Shown piece after piece: positions 53,862 through 62,112 of a DNA stretch of 64,000 nucleotides. Origin of the DNA: Paenibacillaceae bacterium (GTDB lineage Bacteria > Bacillota > Bacilli > Paenibacillales > Paenibacillaceae). The stretch covers positions 1 to 64,000 of the forward strand of contig REGQ01000026.1 in assembly GCA_004134985.1 (NCBI GenBank), written 5' to 3'. The position numbers and the translations under genes are program-made. The notes beneath the pieces are model-generated. The model was not told where the DNA came from. It made no database searches and saw only the letters and a program-made list of their open reading frames with translations. Within the stretch, counting starts at the first letter, position 1. Each line of letters opens with the position of its first letter.

Positions 53862-55214
53862 TTATTGGGATACCGCCGCTGCCGCTGCTGGAGCCGCCGC
53901 CGGATGATCCGGTCTCGACAGTCCCAGATGCCCTCGCAAGGTGCTGCCTGTATAGGCGGTGCGGAACAGTCCTCGCCGCTGCAGCTCGGGAATGACCTCC
54001 TCCGCGAATTCCTCCAGCCCTCCAGGCAAGTATGGCGGCATCACATTAAAACCATCTGCTCCGCCATTGTGGAACCATTCCTCCAACTGATCGGCGATCT
54101 GCAACGCCGTTCCGGCATACGTGCGGTGTCCGCGCCCTCCTGCAAGACGATGAAGCAGTTGCCGAATTGTCAGCTGCTCGCGCTGAGCCAAATCAATGAC
54201 GAGCTGGAATCGGCTCTTGTTGCCGTTGATCTCCTCTATACTCGGCAGCTCGGGAAGCGGTCCGTCAAGCGGGTACGTGTACAGATCGATACCCAGCATA
54301 TTGGAAAGTTGATTGAGCCCATATTCGGGAATGGTCAGCTCGTTGATCTCCTGCTCCTTCTCCTTTGCTTCGGCCTCTGTTGCACCGATGATGGGGCAAA
54401 TCCCTGGCAAAATCTTAAGTTGATCCGGCGATCTGCCATAGCGCAGCAGCCTGGTCTTGACATCGGAATAAAATTGCTGTGCTTCTGCCAATGTTTGCTG
54501 TGCCGTGAAGATCGCTTCCGCATATTGTGCGGCGAACTCCTTTCCATCCTCGGATGACCCTGCCTGAACGAGCACCGGATAGCCTTGCGGGGATCTGGGG
54601 ATATTCAATGGCCCACGCACGCGGAAGTTATCCCCTGCATGAGCAATTGCCCGCACTTTCTCCGGATCGGCGAACACGCCAGCAGTCCTGTCAATGATTA
54701 ATGCATCATCTTCCCAGCTATCCCATAGACCTGTCGTCACCTCCAGAAATTCTCTGGCTCGCTCATAACGTTTGGCATGTTCCAGATGTGATTCCCTGTT
54801 GAAGTTGTGCGCTTCGAAGGCGCTGCCCGAGGTCACAATATTCCATCCTGCCCGACCATTGCTGATATGATCGAGCGAAGCGAATTTGCGCGCCACATGG
54901 AAAGGCTCATTATAGGTAGTGGACACAGTGCCGATCAGCCCGATGTGCTCAGTGACAGCGGCCAGCGCGGACAGCAGGGTGAATGGCTCCAGTCCTACAA
55001 AAGCGCCATGCTTGACATGCTTGCTGACCGCCAGGCCGTCAGCCAGGAACACCGAATCGAATTTGGCCGCTTCAGCCGTGCGTGCCAACTGCTGGTAATA
55101 ACGCAGATCCGTGATCTTCTCGGGCGTCGTGCCCTTATACCGCCATGCCGCCTCATGATGGCCGACATTCATAATAAACAAATTCAGATGCAACTGCCGC
55201 TTCTGTATACTCAT
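53862..55214 (-). CDS. LLM-class flavin-dependent monooxygenase, NtaA/SnaA/DszA family
   Basis: 450 aa, the usual size for the family. Motifs: RYYQQLARTAEAAKFDSVFLADG near 38-60, EPFTLLSALAAVTEHIGLIGTVSTTYNEPFHVAR near 75-110 and NGRAGWNIVTS near 118. It uses FMNH2 from a separate reductase to oxidise the substrate, here probably a sulfonate, sulfone or related compound. No reductase gene is seen next to it. The C-terminus ends in an Ala/Pro run. Start with AGAGGGGAAC upstream. It lies 24 bases before the dioxygenase gene, so the operon offers two different desulfonating oxygenases. Confidence 0.92.
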   Translation of the reverse strand: MSIQKRQLHLNLFIMNVGHHEAAWRYKGTTPEKITDLRYYQQLARTAEAAKFDSVFLADGLAVSKHVKHGAFVGLEPFTLLSALAAVTEHIGLIGTVSTTYNEPFHVARKFASLDHISNGRAGWNIVTSGSAFEAHNFNRESHLEHAKRYERAREFLEVTTGLWDSWEDDALIIDRTAGVFADPEKVRAIAHAGDNFRVRGPLNIPRSPQGYPVLVQAGSSEDGKEFAAQYAEAIFTAQQTLAEAQQFYSDVKTRLLRYGRSPDQLKILPGICPIIGATEAEAKEKEQEINELTIPEYGLNQLSNMLGIDLYTYPLDGPLPELPSIEEINGNKSRFQLVIDLAQREQLTIRQLLHRLAGGRGHRTYAGTALQIADQLEEWFHNGGADGFNVMPPYLPGGLEEFAEEVIPELQRRGLFRTAYTGSTLRGHLGLSRPDHPAAAPAAAAAVSQ

Positions 55215-55330
55215 TCAACACGTTCCCCTCTCAAGTGGCGATCTAACTATTGACCAGCGAAATGCTGGAAGTGGCTGGCTGTACACTAGCAAGCCAACGC
55301 TTATGACAGGCTAACCCCTAAGGAAACGGA

Positions 55331-56164
55331 CTACTCTCGTGCGCTCTGCTTCCAGCCTGTCAGCCGTTTCTCCAACGATACGAGCAAAAAATTCACAATG
55401 AGTCCAATAACAGATATCGTAATAATTCCGGCGTACATCTCGGTAATCAGAAAACTGAACTGTGCATATTGAATCAAATAGCCTAGCCCGGAAGTCGCCC
55501 CAACCATTTCTGCCGCTACCAACACAAGGATGGCGCTTGCGCCGGCCTGACGGATACCGACAAAAATCGTCGGAATCGATGCCGGCACGATTACTTTGCG
55601 AAACAAGCTGATGGCATTCAGGCCCATGGAACGCGCAGACTTGATGAGCAGCGGATCGACATTTTTGACACCGCTAATCGTATTGAGCAGCAGCGGAAAA
55701 GCACAAGCATAGAAGACAATCGCAACTTTCGACGTTTCTCCAAGCCCCAGCAGAAGAATAAATACGGGTAAAATCGCCAGTGCCGCTGTATTGCGCATCA
55801 GTTCCAGAAAGGGATTGAGATATTCGGACACCGGCTTCCACCAGCCAATCGCCAGACCAAGCGGGATACTGACCAGAATAGCCAATGCAAACCCGCCAAG
55901 AGAACGAGATAAACTGGCTATCGTATGATCCATCAAATCCCCGGAAAGGAGCAGCTGCCACCACGTCCTGAGCACCTCGGTTAGCGGAGGAAAAAATGTA
56001 ATGTTGACCACCCCAGCCCGCGGAGCAACTTCCCAAATGACCATTAACACAACGATGACGATTGAATTTTTAAACAGTTTGCGCAGCGCGGCAAACGACC
56101 AGCCTGCAGCGTTCAGACCTTTTTTCTCATGAAGCACCAATTCCCCTGTACTTCCCCTAGCCAT
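55331..56164 (-). CDS. SsuC/TauC-type ABC transporter permease
   Basis: 277 aa, six membrane helices, with the family loop KSARSMGLNAISLFRKVIVP near 178-197. The start at 56164 has AAAGGAG inside the end of the ATPase gene and overlaps that gene by eight bases, so translation is coupled. The longer in-frame ORF to 56278 is rejected. Works with the ATPase and lipoprotein next to it as a sulfonate-type importer. Confidence 0.93.
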   Translation of the reverse strand: MARGSTGELVLHEKKGLNAAGWSFAALRKLFKNSIVIVVLMVIWEVAPRAGVVNITFFPPLTEVLRTWWQLLLSGDLMDHTIASLSRSLGGFALAILVSIPLGLAIGWWKPVSEYLNPFLELMRNTAALAILPVFILLLGLGETSKVAIVFYACAFPLLLNTISGVKNVDPLLIKSARSMGLNAISLFRKVIVPASIPTIFVGIRQAGASAILVLVAAEMVGATSGLGYLIQYAQFSFLITEMYAGIITISVIGLIVNFLLVSLEKRLTGWKQSARE

Positions 56165-57035
56165 CGTTAGCCACTCCTTTCCCGGATCGTATTGCCGGTT
56201 GGAAGCTGTCCAGCGTCTTGCTCTTCTCCTGCTCCTGCGCTCGGACCACTTCATCCTTAAGCAATTCCCAAACCTCATGGCGCAGCTTCACGAACTCCGG
56301 ATTCGCCCGCAAATCCTCTTCATTCCTCCGTGATTCAAACGGAATATCAATCACTTGCTTGATCCGTCCCGGTCGGGAAGTCATTACCGCAACACGCTGT
56401 CCCAAATAAACTGCTTCTTCAATACCATGCGTAATGAAAATAATCGTCTTCTTCGTTGCTTCCCATATTCGCAGCAGTTCACTTTGCAGTGTTTCCCTCG
56501 TCTGTGCATCAAGCGCAGCAAACGGTTCATCCATCAGCAGCACTTCAGGATCATAGGCAAGACTTCGCGCAATGGCAACACGCTGTTTCATCCCTCCCGA
56601 AAGCTCATGTGGATAGCGATTTTCAAAACCGGAGAGCCCTACCAGCTCAATATATTCCCTCGCGACTCTCCTTCTTTCCTCGCGCCCCACACCCTTCGCC
56701 TCTAGTCCGAACTCCACATTGCCAAGCGCAGTTTTCCAGGGGAACAGCGCATACTGCTGGAATACGATGCCTCGATCCAAATTCGGCCCGGTTATCGGCT
56801 TGCCGTCCAGCAGAATTTGTCCGCTGTTCGGGGCAGTCAAACCCGCAAGCAGATCTAGCAGCGTTGACTTGCCGCAGCCGCTCGGGCCGACAATCACCAT
56901 AAACTCCCCTTGTCTGACTTCCAAATTAATATCCCTCAGCGCGGACAACGGCTGCGCGTCTTCCTTCAACTGTCCCAGATTGCGTTTGATGCGAAATGAC
57001 TTCTGCACATGTTGTATGCTAATTTTGGCAGTCAT
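56157..57035 (-). CDS. SsuB/TauB-type ABC transporter ATP-binding protein
   Basis: 292 aa. Walker A GPSGCGKST near 52, Q-loop QQYALFPW near 93, signature ELSGGMKQR near 150, Walker B LLMDEPFAALD near 170 and H-loop FITHG near 206. The C-terminal extension (about 240-292) is typical of nitrate/sulfonate/taurine ATPases. GGGAGGTAC precedes the ATG. It energises uptake through the 55331-56164 permease. This is one of only two ABC-importer/exporter ATPases in the window; none accompanies the sugar systems. Confidence 0.94.
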   Translation of the reverse strand: MTAKISIQHVQKSFRIKRNLGQLKEDAQPLSALRDINLEVRQGEFMVIVGPSGCGKSTLLDLLAGLTAPNSGQILLDGKPITGPNLDRGIVFQQYALFPWKTALGNVEFGLEAKGVGREERRRVAREYIELVGLSGFENRYPHELSGGMKQRVAIARSLAYDPEVLLMDEPFAALDAQTRETLQSELLRIWEATKKTIIFITHGIEEAVYLGQRVAVMTSRPGRIKQVIDIPFESRRNEEDLRANPEFVKLRHEVWELLKDEVVRAQEQEKSKTLDSFQPAIRSGKGVANDG

Positions 57036-57060
57036 CGTCTGTACCTCCCTCTGCTATTGC

Positions 57061-58104
57061 TCATTTATGAAAAGGGTTGAATTCGTTCGTATACAGCGCC
57101 TCTGATTGGTAATCTCCATCCTTCAGTTCCCCTTCATTGACAAGCCAATCAATCCAGGTTTGAAACTCCGTATCCAAAATCAATCCGCCTTCCCCTGCAA
57201 CACCGGTGCTTTTCCAAAACCTCACTGTAGTCTTGTCTTCCTTGCGGTCCCTTCCCTCAATAATCTTCTCATATCGGGCGATTACCTCTTCGCGCGGTGT
57301 ATTGCGTGCCCACTCGATCGCTTTGGCCGTCGCCTCGACAAACTTGCGTGCAGCTTTCGGATTGTCCTTGACGAATTTGTCCGTAAGCACGTAACTGCCT
57401 GCGCTGAAATTGCCGAACAGCTCCTTATCGGTGAACAGCGGATGAATGCCGCCCCGCTCCAATGCTTTGTCACGCAATACGCCGCCTAGCGTCGCCACGT
57501 CAATCTGATTCGCACGAAGTGTCTGCTCCGAGGTAACCGGCGGGACGACAACGAGCGCAACCTGCTTGATCTCCTCTGCCGTCAAGCCTGCCCGGTGCAA
57601 ATATTCCTTAATAACAAATTCATGGTGGGCGCCAAGCGTGTTGACGGCGATTTTTTTGCCAATCAAGTCTCTTGCCGTCTTGATCGGACTGTCATCAAGC
57701 ACGTAGTATCCCGTCCAAGTGTTGTCATCGACACCGTAATAGCTGATGACTGATTTAATCGGCGCCTTCGCTGCGATCAGCTTCACAATCGCCCCATTGA
57801 ACGCACCGCCAAAATCGGTGTCTCCTGTCACAACCGCCTGAATGTCCTGCGGCCCGCTGATCGTATTGCCAATAAATTTAAGCTTGAGCGGCGCCAGGTA
57901 GCCCAGATCCTCCGCCAGCTCCGGAAAGGTGACTGCTCCAACACTTCCCTGATAACGAAGCTCTGCTACCTCCAACTGCTCGCCATCAGCAGAAGCCGAT
58001 ACCGGAGACGTTTTATCGCCGCAAGCACTGAGCAGCAGCGATGCAGCAAGCAGGAGAAGCAAGACAGTGCGGTCAACGGAATGTTTATAGACAAATTTGA
58101 TCAT
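57061..58104 (-). CDS. SsuA-type sulfonate-binding lipoprotein
   Basis: 347 aa from the ATG at 58104 (GGAGGGTT upstream). The lipobox LLLSAC has Cys near residue 28. Then the NMT1/SsuA-like binding fold (AELRYQGSVGAVTFPELAEDLGYL, GDTDFGGAFNGAIVKL, ARDLIGKKIAVNTLGAHHEFV). In this family it binds aliphatic sulfonates or similar organosulfur compounds. Follows the 45-aa leader-like ORF by 30 bases and precedes the ATPase gene by 25. The regulator at 58530-59744 carries a similar binding fold but stays in the cytoplasm. Confidence 0.92.
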   Translation of the reverse strand: MIKFVYKHSVDRTVLLLLLAASLLLSACGDKTSPVSASADGEQLEVAELRYQGSVGAVTFPELAEDLGYLAPLKLKFIGNTISGPQDIQAVVTGDTDFGGAFNGAIVKLIAAKAPIKSVISYYGVDDNTWTGYYVLDDSPIKTARDLIGKKIAVNTLGAHHEFVIKEYLHRAGLTAEEIKQVALVVVPPVTSEQTLRANQIDVATLGGVLRDKALERGGIHPLFTDKELFGNFSAGSYVLTDKFVKDNPKAARKFVEATAKAIEWARNTPREEVIARYEKIIEGRDRKEDKTTVRFWKSTGVAGEGGLILDTEFQTWIDWLVNEGELKDGDYQSEALYTNEFNPFHK

Positions 58105-58134
58105 TTGAGAACCCTCCAGTAAGTTTGTCATTTT

Positions 58135-58272
58135 TCATTTTGTCAAATTGTGACGTTCATCTGCTCCTGCTGCTGCGCCATTCCCCCTTGCATGAATGGC
58201 GGATAAGAACAACCAGTACCAGTGATCATTCCGAATACTCTGCCAGCCTGGACACGCCTTCTTGTTGCGCAT
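58135..58272 (-). CDS. 45-residue leader-like small ORF ahead of the sulfur operon
   Basis: Starts MRNKKACPGWQSIRNDHWYW at the ATG at 58272, preceded by a perfect AAAGGAGGTGA site with six-base spacing. It ends at a TGA 30 bases before the ssuA-like ATG. The peptide has an aromatic cluster (HWYWLFL, residues 17-23) and a polar Gly/Ala tail, with one Cys. Such short ORFs in front of sulfur-uptake genes are often regulatory leader peptides; this one may also act by translational coupling. No homolog is recognised. The very strong ribosome site is the main evidence. Confidence 0.6.
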   Translation of the reverse strand: MRNKKACPGWQSIRNDHWYWLFLSAIHARGNGAAAGADERHNLTK

Positions 58273-58317
58273 GATTGTCACCTCCTTTAAGCAAATAGGC
58301 GTAAAATGACGAAGCAT

Positions 58318-58529
58318 TATATTTATTTAATATACCTATATTCCTATGTACTTACTTTGATTATTTTCCTATAATTGACTATATAACTCCCCTATAAGGG
58401 TGTCAATACAACACCGGCAACTGACCACGAGTGAAGACGAGTGACCATGAATGACCATGAAAAGCGGGTTTCACGCTGACTGCCGTTGCGGATTGCGATT
58501 ATCATTAACTTGAAGGAGGCGCATATTCG
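58318..58529. promoter_or_regulatory. Divergent promoter region of the sulfur operon and its regulator
   Basis: Between 58334 and 58400 the motif CCTATA/CCTATG/CCTATAA recurs four times (near 58335, 58343, 58369 and 58391), in a very AT-rich stretch. A candidate plus-strand promoter is TTGATT (about 58357) with TATATA 17 bases on. GTGACCATGA and ATGACCATGA (58441-58460) form a short direct repeat. AAGGAGG precedes the regulator start at 58530. The repeats are candidate sites for the HTH regulator or a CymR-like protein; this is inference. Confidence 0.45.
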
Positions 58530-59744
58530 ATGTCATTAAAGCCGTTTAATTTGCTTACCTTGCATGAGACAATGGATTTGCTTGGCATAAGCAGATCCAC
58601 CTTCGATCGATGGAGAAGGCAGAAACAGCTCCCCTTCAAAAAAATAGGCAAAGAAATACTAGTTGACCGAAATGAATTGGAGCAGTGGATTCATCAGCAC
58701 TCATCCATCCTGCACAATGCCGGTTACTTACAAGAAAGTGTGCGGGGCTTGCCATCCGATCAACCATTGACGATAGCTGTCGGTTATCAAAGCCGATCCG
58801 CACAAGTATGGACTTCATTAGTCATGAAGGAGCTCGGCTGGTTTGAGGAGGAGCTTGCCAACGTTTTGCCAGGGCGGAACGTCAATGTGAATTGGGTGGA
58901 TGCGGCGAATGGGCCGGAGCTTGTTCAGGGGATGATCGGGGGACATATCCATATTGCATCGCTTGGCGACTATCCGATCGCCTTGAGTTTTTCGTTGAGC
59001 AAAGTGCTGCCATCCTTCCGCCCGATTCTGCTGGCCTGCGATGGAAAAACGGTTGCCGGGCAAGGTATTTCGCTGGTTGTCCGCAACGGAATCCAGATGA
59101 AAAGCGCTGCGCAGATTGCCGACTTGACCATCTCTGCTGTCGCTCAATCCAGCGCGGGCGGACGGATATCCAAAATCCTGCATTCGCTTGGCATTCAAGA
59201 CAGTCAGGTGCTCCATAAAGAACTGGACGACAGTCTGAGCAGCATGATGAAACACGAAATTTCCGGAAGCGTGCTGGGGGAACCCTATATCAGTTTGGCT
59301 AAATATCATGGGATGGGAAACGTATTGTTTCAGGGGGAGACAGAGGATGACTTCCTGACTGGAATCCTCGTGGATGAGCGATGGGCGGAGCGCAATCAAG
59401 CTGTGGCCGTTGCCTATTTGAAGGCGCACATACGGGTGCATTATTATGTCCGGACTGCGCCGGCCAGAGCAGCCGAGCTGATATCCCGCATTAGGGGCGT
59501 GCCTGCGGAGGTTGCGGCCAGCATTATCGCGAAGGTGCGCTGGGACGCCGCCTTATATGAAAAAGATTTAACGACATTGAATCTGCTGAATCCGGAGGTT
59601 GAGCGGGCAACAGGGTTTTTCGTAGAAAACAGCGGTGTACAGTACCGCTGCGAATTTCTGTATCAGGCCATGGAGGCATTAAAGTTGCCTGTGCCAAGCG
59701 CGGGCTTGCTGGAGGGGGATTGGACACCGCAGCAATTATATTAG
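58530..59744 (+). CDS. Cytoplasmic HTH-SBP fusion: excisionase/MerR-like HTH joined to an SsuA-like binding domain
   Basis: 404 aa. No signal peptide or membrane segment. Residues 8-58 form a MerR/excisionase-type winged helix (LTLHETMDLLGISRSTFDRWRRQKQ, then VDRNELEQWIHQH). Residues about 78-395 form a type 2 periplasmic-binding fold like SsuA/NMT1 proteins (LTIAVGYQSRSAQ, GGHIHIASLGDYP, SLVVRNGIQMKS and VLGEPYISLAKYHGMG). The whole protein is therefore predicted to be a one-component regulator that senses imported sulfonates directly. It is divergent from the sulfur operon, as expected for its regulator. AAGGAGG lies upstream of the ATG. It differs from LysR proteins in HTH type and in using an SsuA-like sensor. 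Confidence 0.88.
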   Translation: MSLKPFNLLTLHETMDLLGISRSTFDRWRRQKQLPFKKIGKEILVDRNELEQWIHQHSSILHNAGYLQESVRGLPSDQPLTIAVGYQSRSAQVWTSLVMKELGWFEEELANVLPGRNVNVNWVDAANGPELVQGMIGGHIHIASLGDYPIALSFSLSKVLPSFRPILLACDGKTVAGQGISLVVRNGIQMKSAAQIADLTISAVAQSSAGGRISKILHSLGIQDSQVLHKELDDSLSSMMKHEISGSVLGEPYISLAKYHGMGNVLFQGETEDDFLTGILVDERWAERNQAVAVAYLKAHIRVHYYVRTAPARAAELISRIRGVPAEVAASIIAKVRWDAALYEKDLTTLNLLNPEVERATGFFVENSGVQYRCEFLYQAMEALKLPVPSAGLLEGDWTPQQLY

Positions 59745-60104
59745 TTTTATTCGTCGGGCGCATCGAGTTACTTGGGAGGTTGCTGGTCGCTTGAAGTCGC
59801 TGTGTTACTTGGGGGGCGCTTGGCCGCTTGGAATCACTGAGCGGACAGACGTCCCGCTATTTCCCCGAAATCACGTTAAATTCAATTTCCACGGACGCGC
59901 GTTTCACTAGCGTTGCATTACAGCTAACAAAAAAAATAGTTAGATAAAATGGCTCCGTCTACGGTGGTTGCATGATCCGCGATCAAAGCAGGAGGGCCAT
60001 GTGGTGGAGCGACTGCCTTCATGCAGCAAAAGCACCGCGCACGCATGAATTCTAACCGCGACAGCTCAGCGGGCACGAGTGGATTTATAACCGCACGAAT
60101 GGAA

Positions 60105-60300
60105 TTCTAACGCTGATGAGCGGCGCTATTTAGGGAAATTCAGCCCAATAAAAAATGTAAGGAAACTGAGACACCTTATTTCTAGAAAATCGCACGATTT
60201 TAGTCGTCTGTAGGGTGAATAAGCGCTGTGGCAAGCGTTAGAGTTGAAAAAGGGGCATTTGAGGCCATTTAAGCGCTGTGACAAGCGTTAGCGCAAAATC
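60105..60300 (-). repeat. Dispersed ~200-base intergenic element, copy 2 (inverted)
   Basis: The reverse complement of 42040-42240 with an estimated 85-90 percent identity by eye, including both CACAGCGCTTA boxes, a CGATTTT palindrome region and the CCCTAAATAGCGCCGCTCATC end. In both copies the element supplies an identical-looking open tail (ALTLVTALKWPQM, then stop) to overlapping frames. Confidence 0.8.
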
Positions 60301-60495
60301 CCCCGCCCGCTCGTATTCGTCAACCGCTAATTGTGGCTTTGAGCCGTCATTAAATGGATGCAGATACCCTGCGCCATACGACGGGTTGTCTGTTTTTTTG
60401 TTTTTGCGATAAACCCATAGGGGAACATTAGCTATAATTGGAGTTAAGCGGCAAATCCATCGCGCATTGCGCGGCGCGCTCCGCATATCCGGCGC

Positions 60496-60640
60496 AGCGC
60501 AGCAAAGCGCCAGCACCCTGCTACCGACGGGCAAGCCAGGCGCAGCCCAGCAAAGCGCCAGCACCCTGCTGCCGACGGGCAAGCCCGGCGCAGCCCAGCA
60601 AAACGCCAGCACCCTGCTGCCGACAGGCACGCTCGGCGCA
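60496..60640. repeat. 48-base minisatellite, three copies
   Basis: Copies starting with AGCAAAGCGCCAGCACC at 60501, 60549 and 60597 (AGCAAAACG), exactly 48 bases apart. The unit is GC-rich in contrast to the AT-rich genes on the right. Frames are open on both strands because 48 is a multiple of three. No ribosome site was seen. Confidence 0.88.
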
Positions 60641-60673
60641 TTGTTGTGCTCAGGGCCTGGCGTGCCCGGTCCG

Positions 60674-61417
60674 TCATAGTTCCAGTTTTCTTGTTATAAA
60701 TAGGTGCATTAAAGCATAGACACCTATGGCAACGATTAAATGAAGGATAATCGAGTTAAAACTAATATCAAGCATCCCAATCAATAGGGGAGCAGATCCT
60801 GCTGCATGCGTTGAACTTAACTGATTGGCTACATAAGGGTAAACCCCAAAAACAATGGCAATGTAAACGACCATATAAGCATATTTATGCCACGTTTTGA
60901 TGCCTAGGAATAACACGGTACCGAATAATATAGGAATCACGGATACGAACCGAATAATGCCTCCTCCCCAGATAAACTCCCAAGTATACTCGCTCATTCC
61001 TTTCATCTCTCTAGCAAGAATCTCATCAAAGATGCTTGAAGAGCCGATCCAAAAGGTAAGTAACAGAAAAAGAAAGACCAAAGCGATAATTTGGAACCAC
61101 TGCCACAGAAAGACGGCACTTACCTTGCTCAATAATTTTACATACATTGATCCAGGTGATAAATACCAATTAAATTTCGTTCCTTTTCTCCATTCATACC
61201 AAAACACTTCTACTCCCGTGCTAACAAGAGATAATACAAAAAAGAAATATAATAAAAATGCAATGATTTCGAAATCCCCTGTCTCAAAAGTACGGCCAAT
61301 TCTTATCTGAAATAACTTCAATGATAGCGTTCCTAAAACCAATAACAAAAAGAAAATGCCATTCACAGGAAGAAGCAACCGAAGGTCTCTCTTCACATGA
61401 AATATCCACGTCTTCAT
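60674..61417 (-). CDS. ABC transporter membrane protein (ABC-2-like) of a Ytr-type system
   Basis: 247 aa with six predicted membrane helices (about 14-36, 50-70, 100-125, 150-175, 180-198 and 218-240) and no known motif. The start ATG overlaps the ATPase stop (TAATG), so it is translated in a coupled way as the membrane partner of that ATPase. By analogy with ytrABC it is an exporter or envelope-stress transporter. Base composition is more AT-rich than the sugar operons, which may reflect transfer. Confidence 0.85.
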   Translation of the reverse strand: MKTWIFHVKRDLRLLLPVNGIFFLLLVLGTLSLKLFQIRIGRTFETGDFEIIAFLLYFFFVLSLVSTGVEVFWYEWRKGTKFNWYLSPGSMYVKLLSKVSAVFLWQWFQIIALVFLFLLLTFWIGSSSIFDEILAREMKGMSEYTWEFIWGGGIIRFVSVIPILFGTVLFLGIKTWHKYAYMVVYIAIVFGVYPYVANQLSSTHAAGSAPLLIGMLDISFNSIILHLIVAIGVYALMHLFITRKLEL

Positions 61418-62112
61418 TATTTTCCCACCCCAGCAAATAAATCTTTAAGAGACTTACCATTAGTGTAACGGTATTCCTCTATATCAGAAATGACTTCAGC
61501 CCTACCATCTCGAAGAAATATCACGCCATCGGCAAGCATTTCTACATTTTCATAGGCATGAGTAGCAATGACAACCATTCGGTCTTCTTCAACAAGAAGA
61601 TCAGTTAAGATTGACAGCATCGCTGCCTTCTTTGCTGTATCAAGATTAGCAAGCACTTCATCAATGAAAATAAATGGCTTTGATCCTCCTATTGCGACAA
61701 TTAATGACAATAAATGTCGTTGCCCTGCGGATAGTTCACCACATCTCGTATGTAGCGGAAGATCTATATTTATGCACATGTCTTTTGCTGCAGCTAGCTT
61801 GAATTCGTTAAGTAATTTTGTTTGGTCTTCTAAAATGATAAAGGGTGTTTTATAAGGATCAAAACCACTTTCTTCTGAAACATAACTGGATTGTATCGCC
61901 CTTTCCGCTCTTGAACTCTGGCCATTTAGACTTAAAGAACCGGTTTCAATTGGAGCGAGGCCTGCACATATCTTCAAAAACGTTGATTTTCCCGATCCAT
62001 TTGCTCCAAGCAATACGACAAAACGGTTATGGGTCAATGCTGCCGATAGATTCGAAAATACTCGTTTTTTCCCGTATTTTTTTTCGATAGCCTTAACTAT
62101 CAATTCATTCAC
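61417..62112 (-). CDS. ABC transporter ATP-binding protein (YtrB-like)
   Basis: 231 aa. Walker A GANGSGKST near 37, signature ELSAGQRH near 125, Walker B FIFIDEVLANLD near 147 and H-loop IATHAYENVEML near 180. The start overlaps the stop of the GntR gene (ATGA) and the end overlaps the membrane-protein start, so the three genes are one coupled operon. It matches the small ATPases found next to YtrA-type regulators. The substrate is unknown; such systems are linked to cell-wall-active antibiotics in Bacillus. Confidence 0.92.
   Translation of the reverse strand: MNELIVKAIEKKYGKKRVFSNLSAALTHNRFVVLLGANGSGKSTFLKICAGLAPIETGSLSLNGQSSRAERAIQSSYVSEESGFDPYKTPFIILEDQTKLLNEFKLAAAKDMCINIDLPLHTRCGELSAGQRHLLSLIVAIGGSKPFIFIDEVLANLDTAKKAAMLSILTDLLVEEDRMVVIATHAYENVEMLADGVIFLRDGRAEVISDIEEYRYTNGKSLKDLFAGVGK

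Larger units (their letters stand above)
59745..60673. other. Gene-free repeat island
   Basis: About 930 bases without a supported gene. It holds a unit related to the 75-240 repeat (59844-59910), the reverse copy of the 200-base element (60105-60300), and a 48-base minisatellite (60496-60640). A frame on the minus strand at about 60300-60460 reads sensibly (SYGAGYLHPFNDG and neighbours) but has no start or ribosome site, and may be a gene remnant. The family is unknown. Confidence 0.55.

Noticed and set aside
60238-60719. Several overlapping frames of 70-130 codons on both strands
   Set aside because: They arise from the 48-base minisatellite and the dispersed element; all frames are open on both strands and none has a ribosome site.
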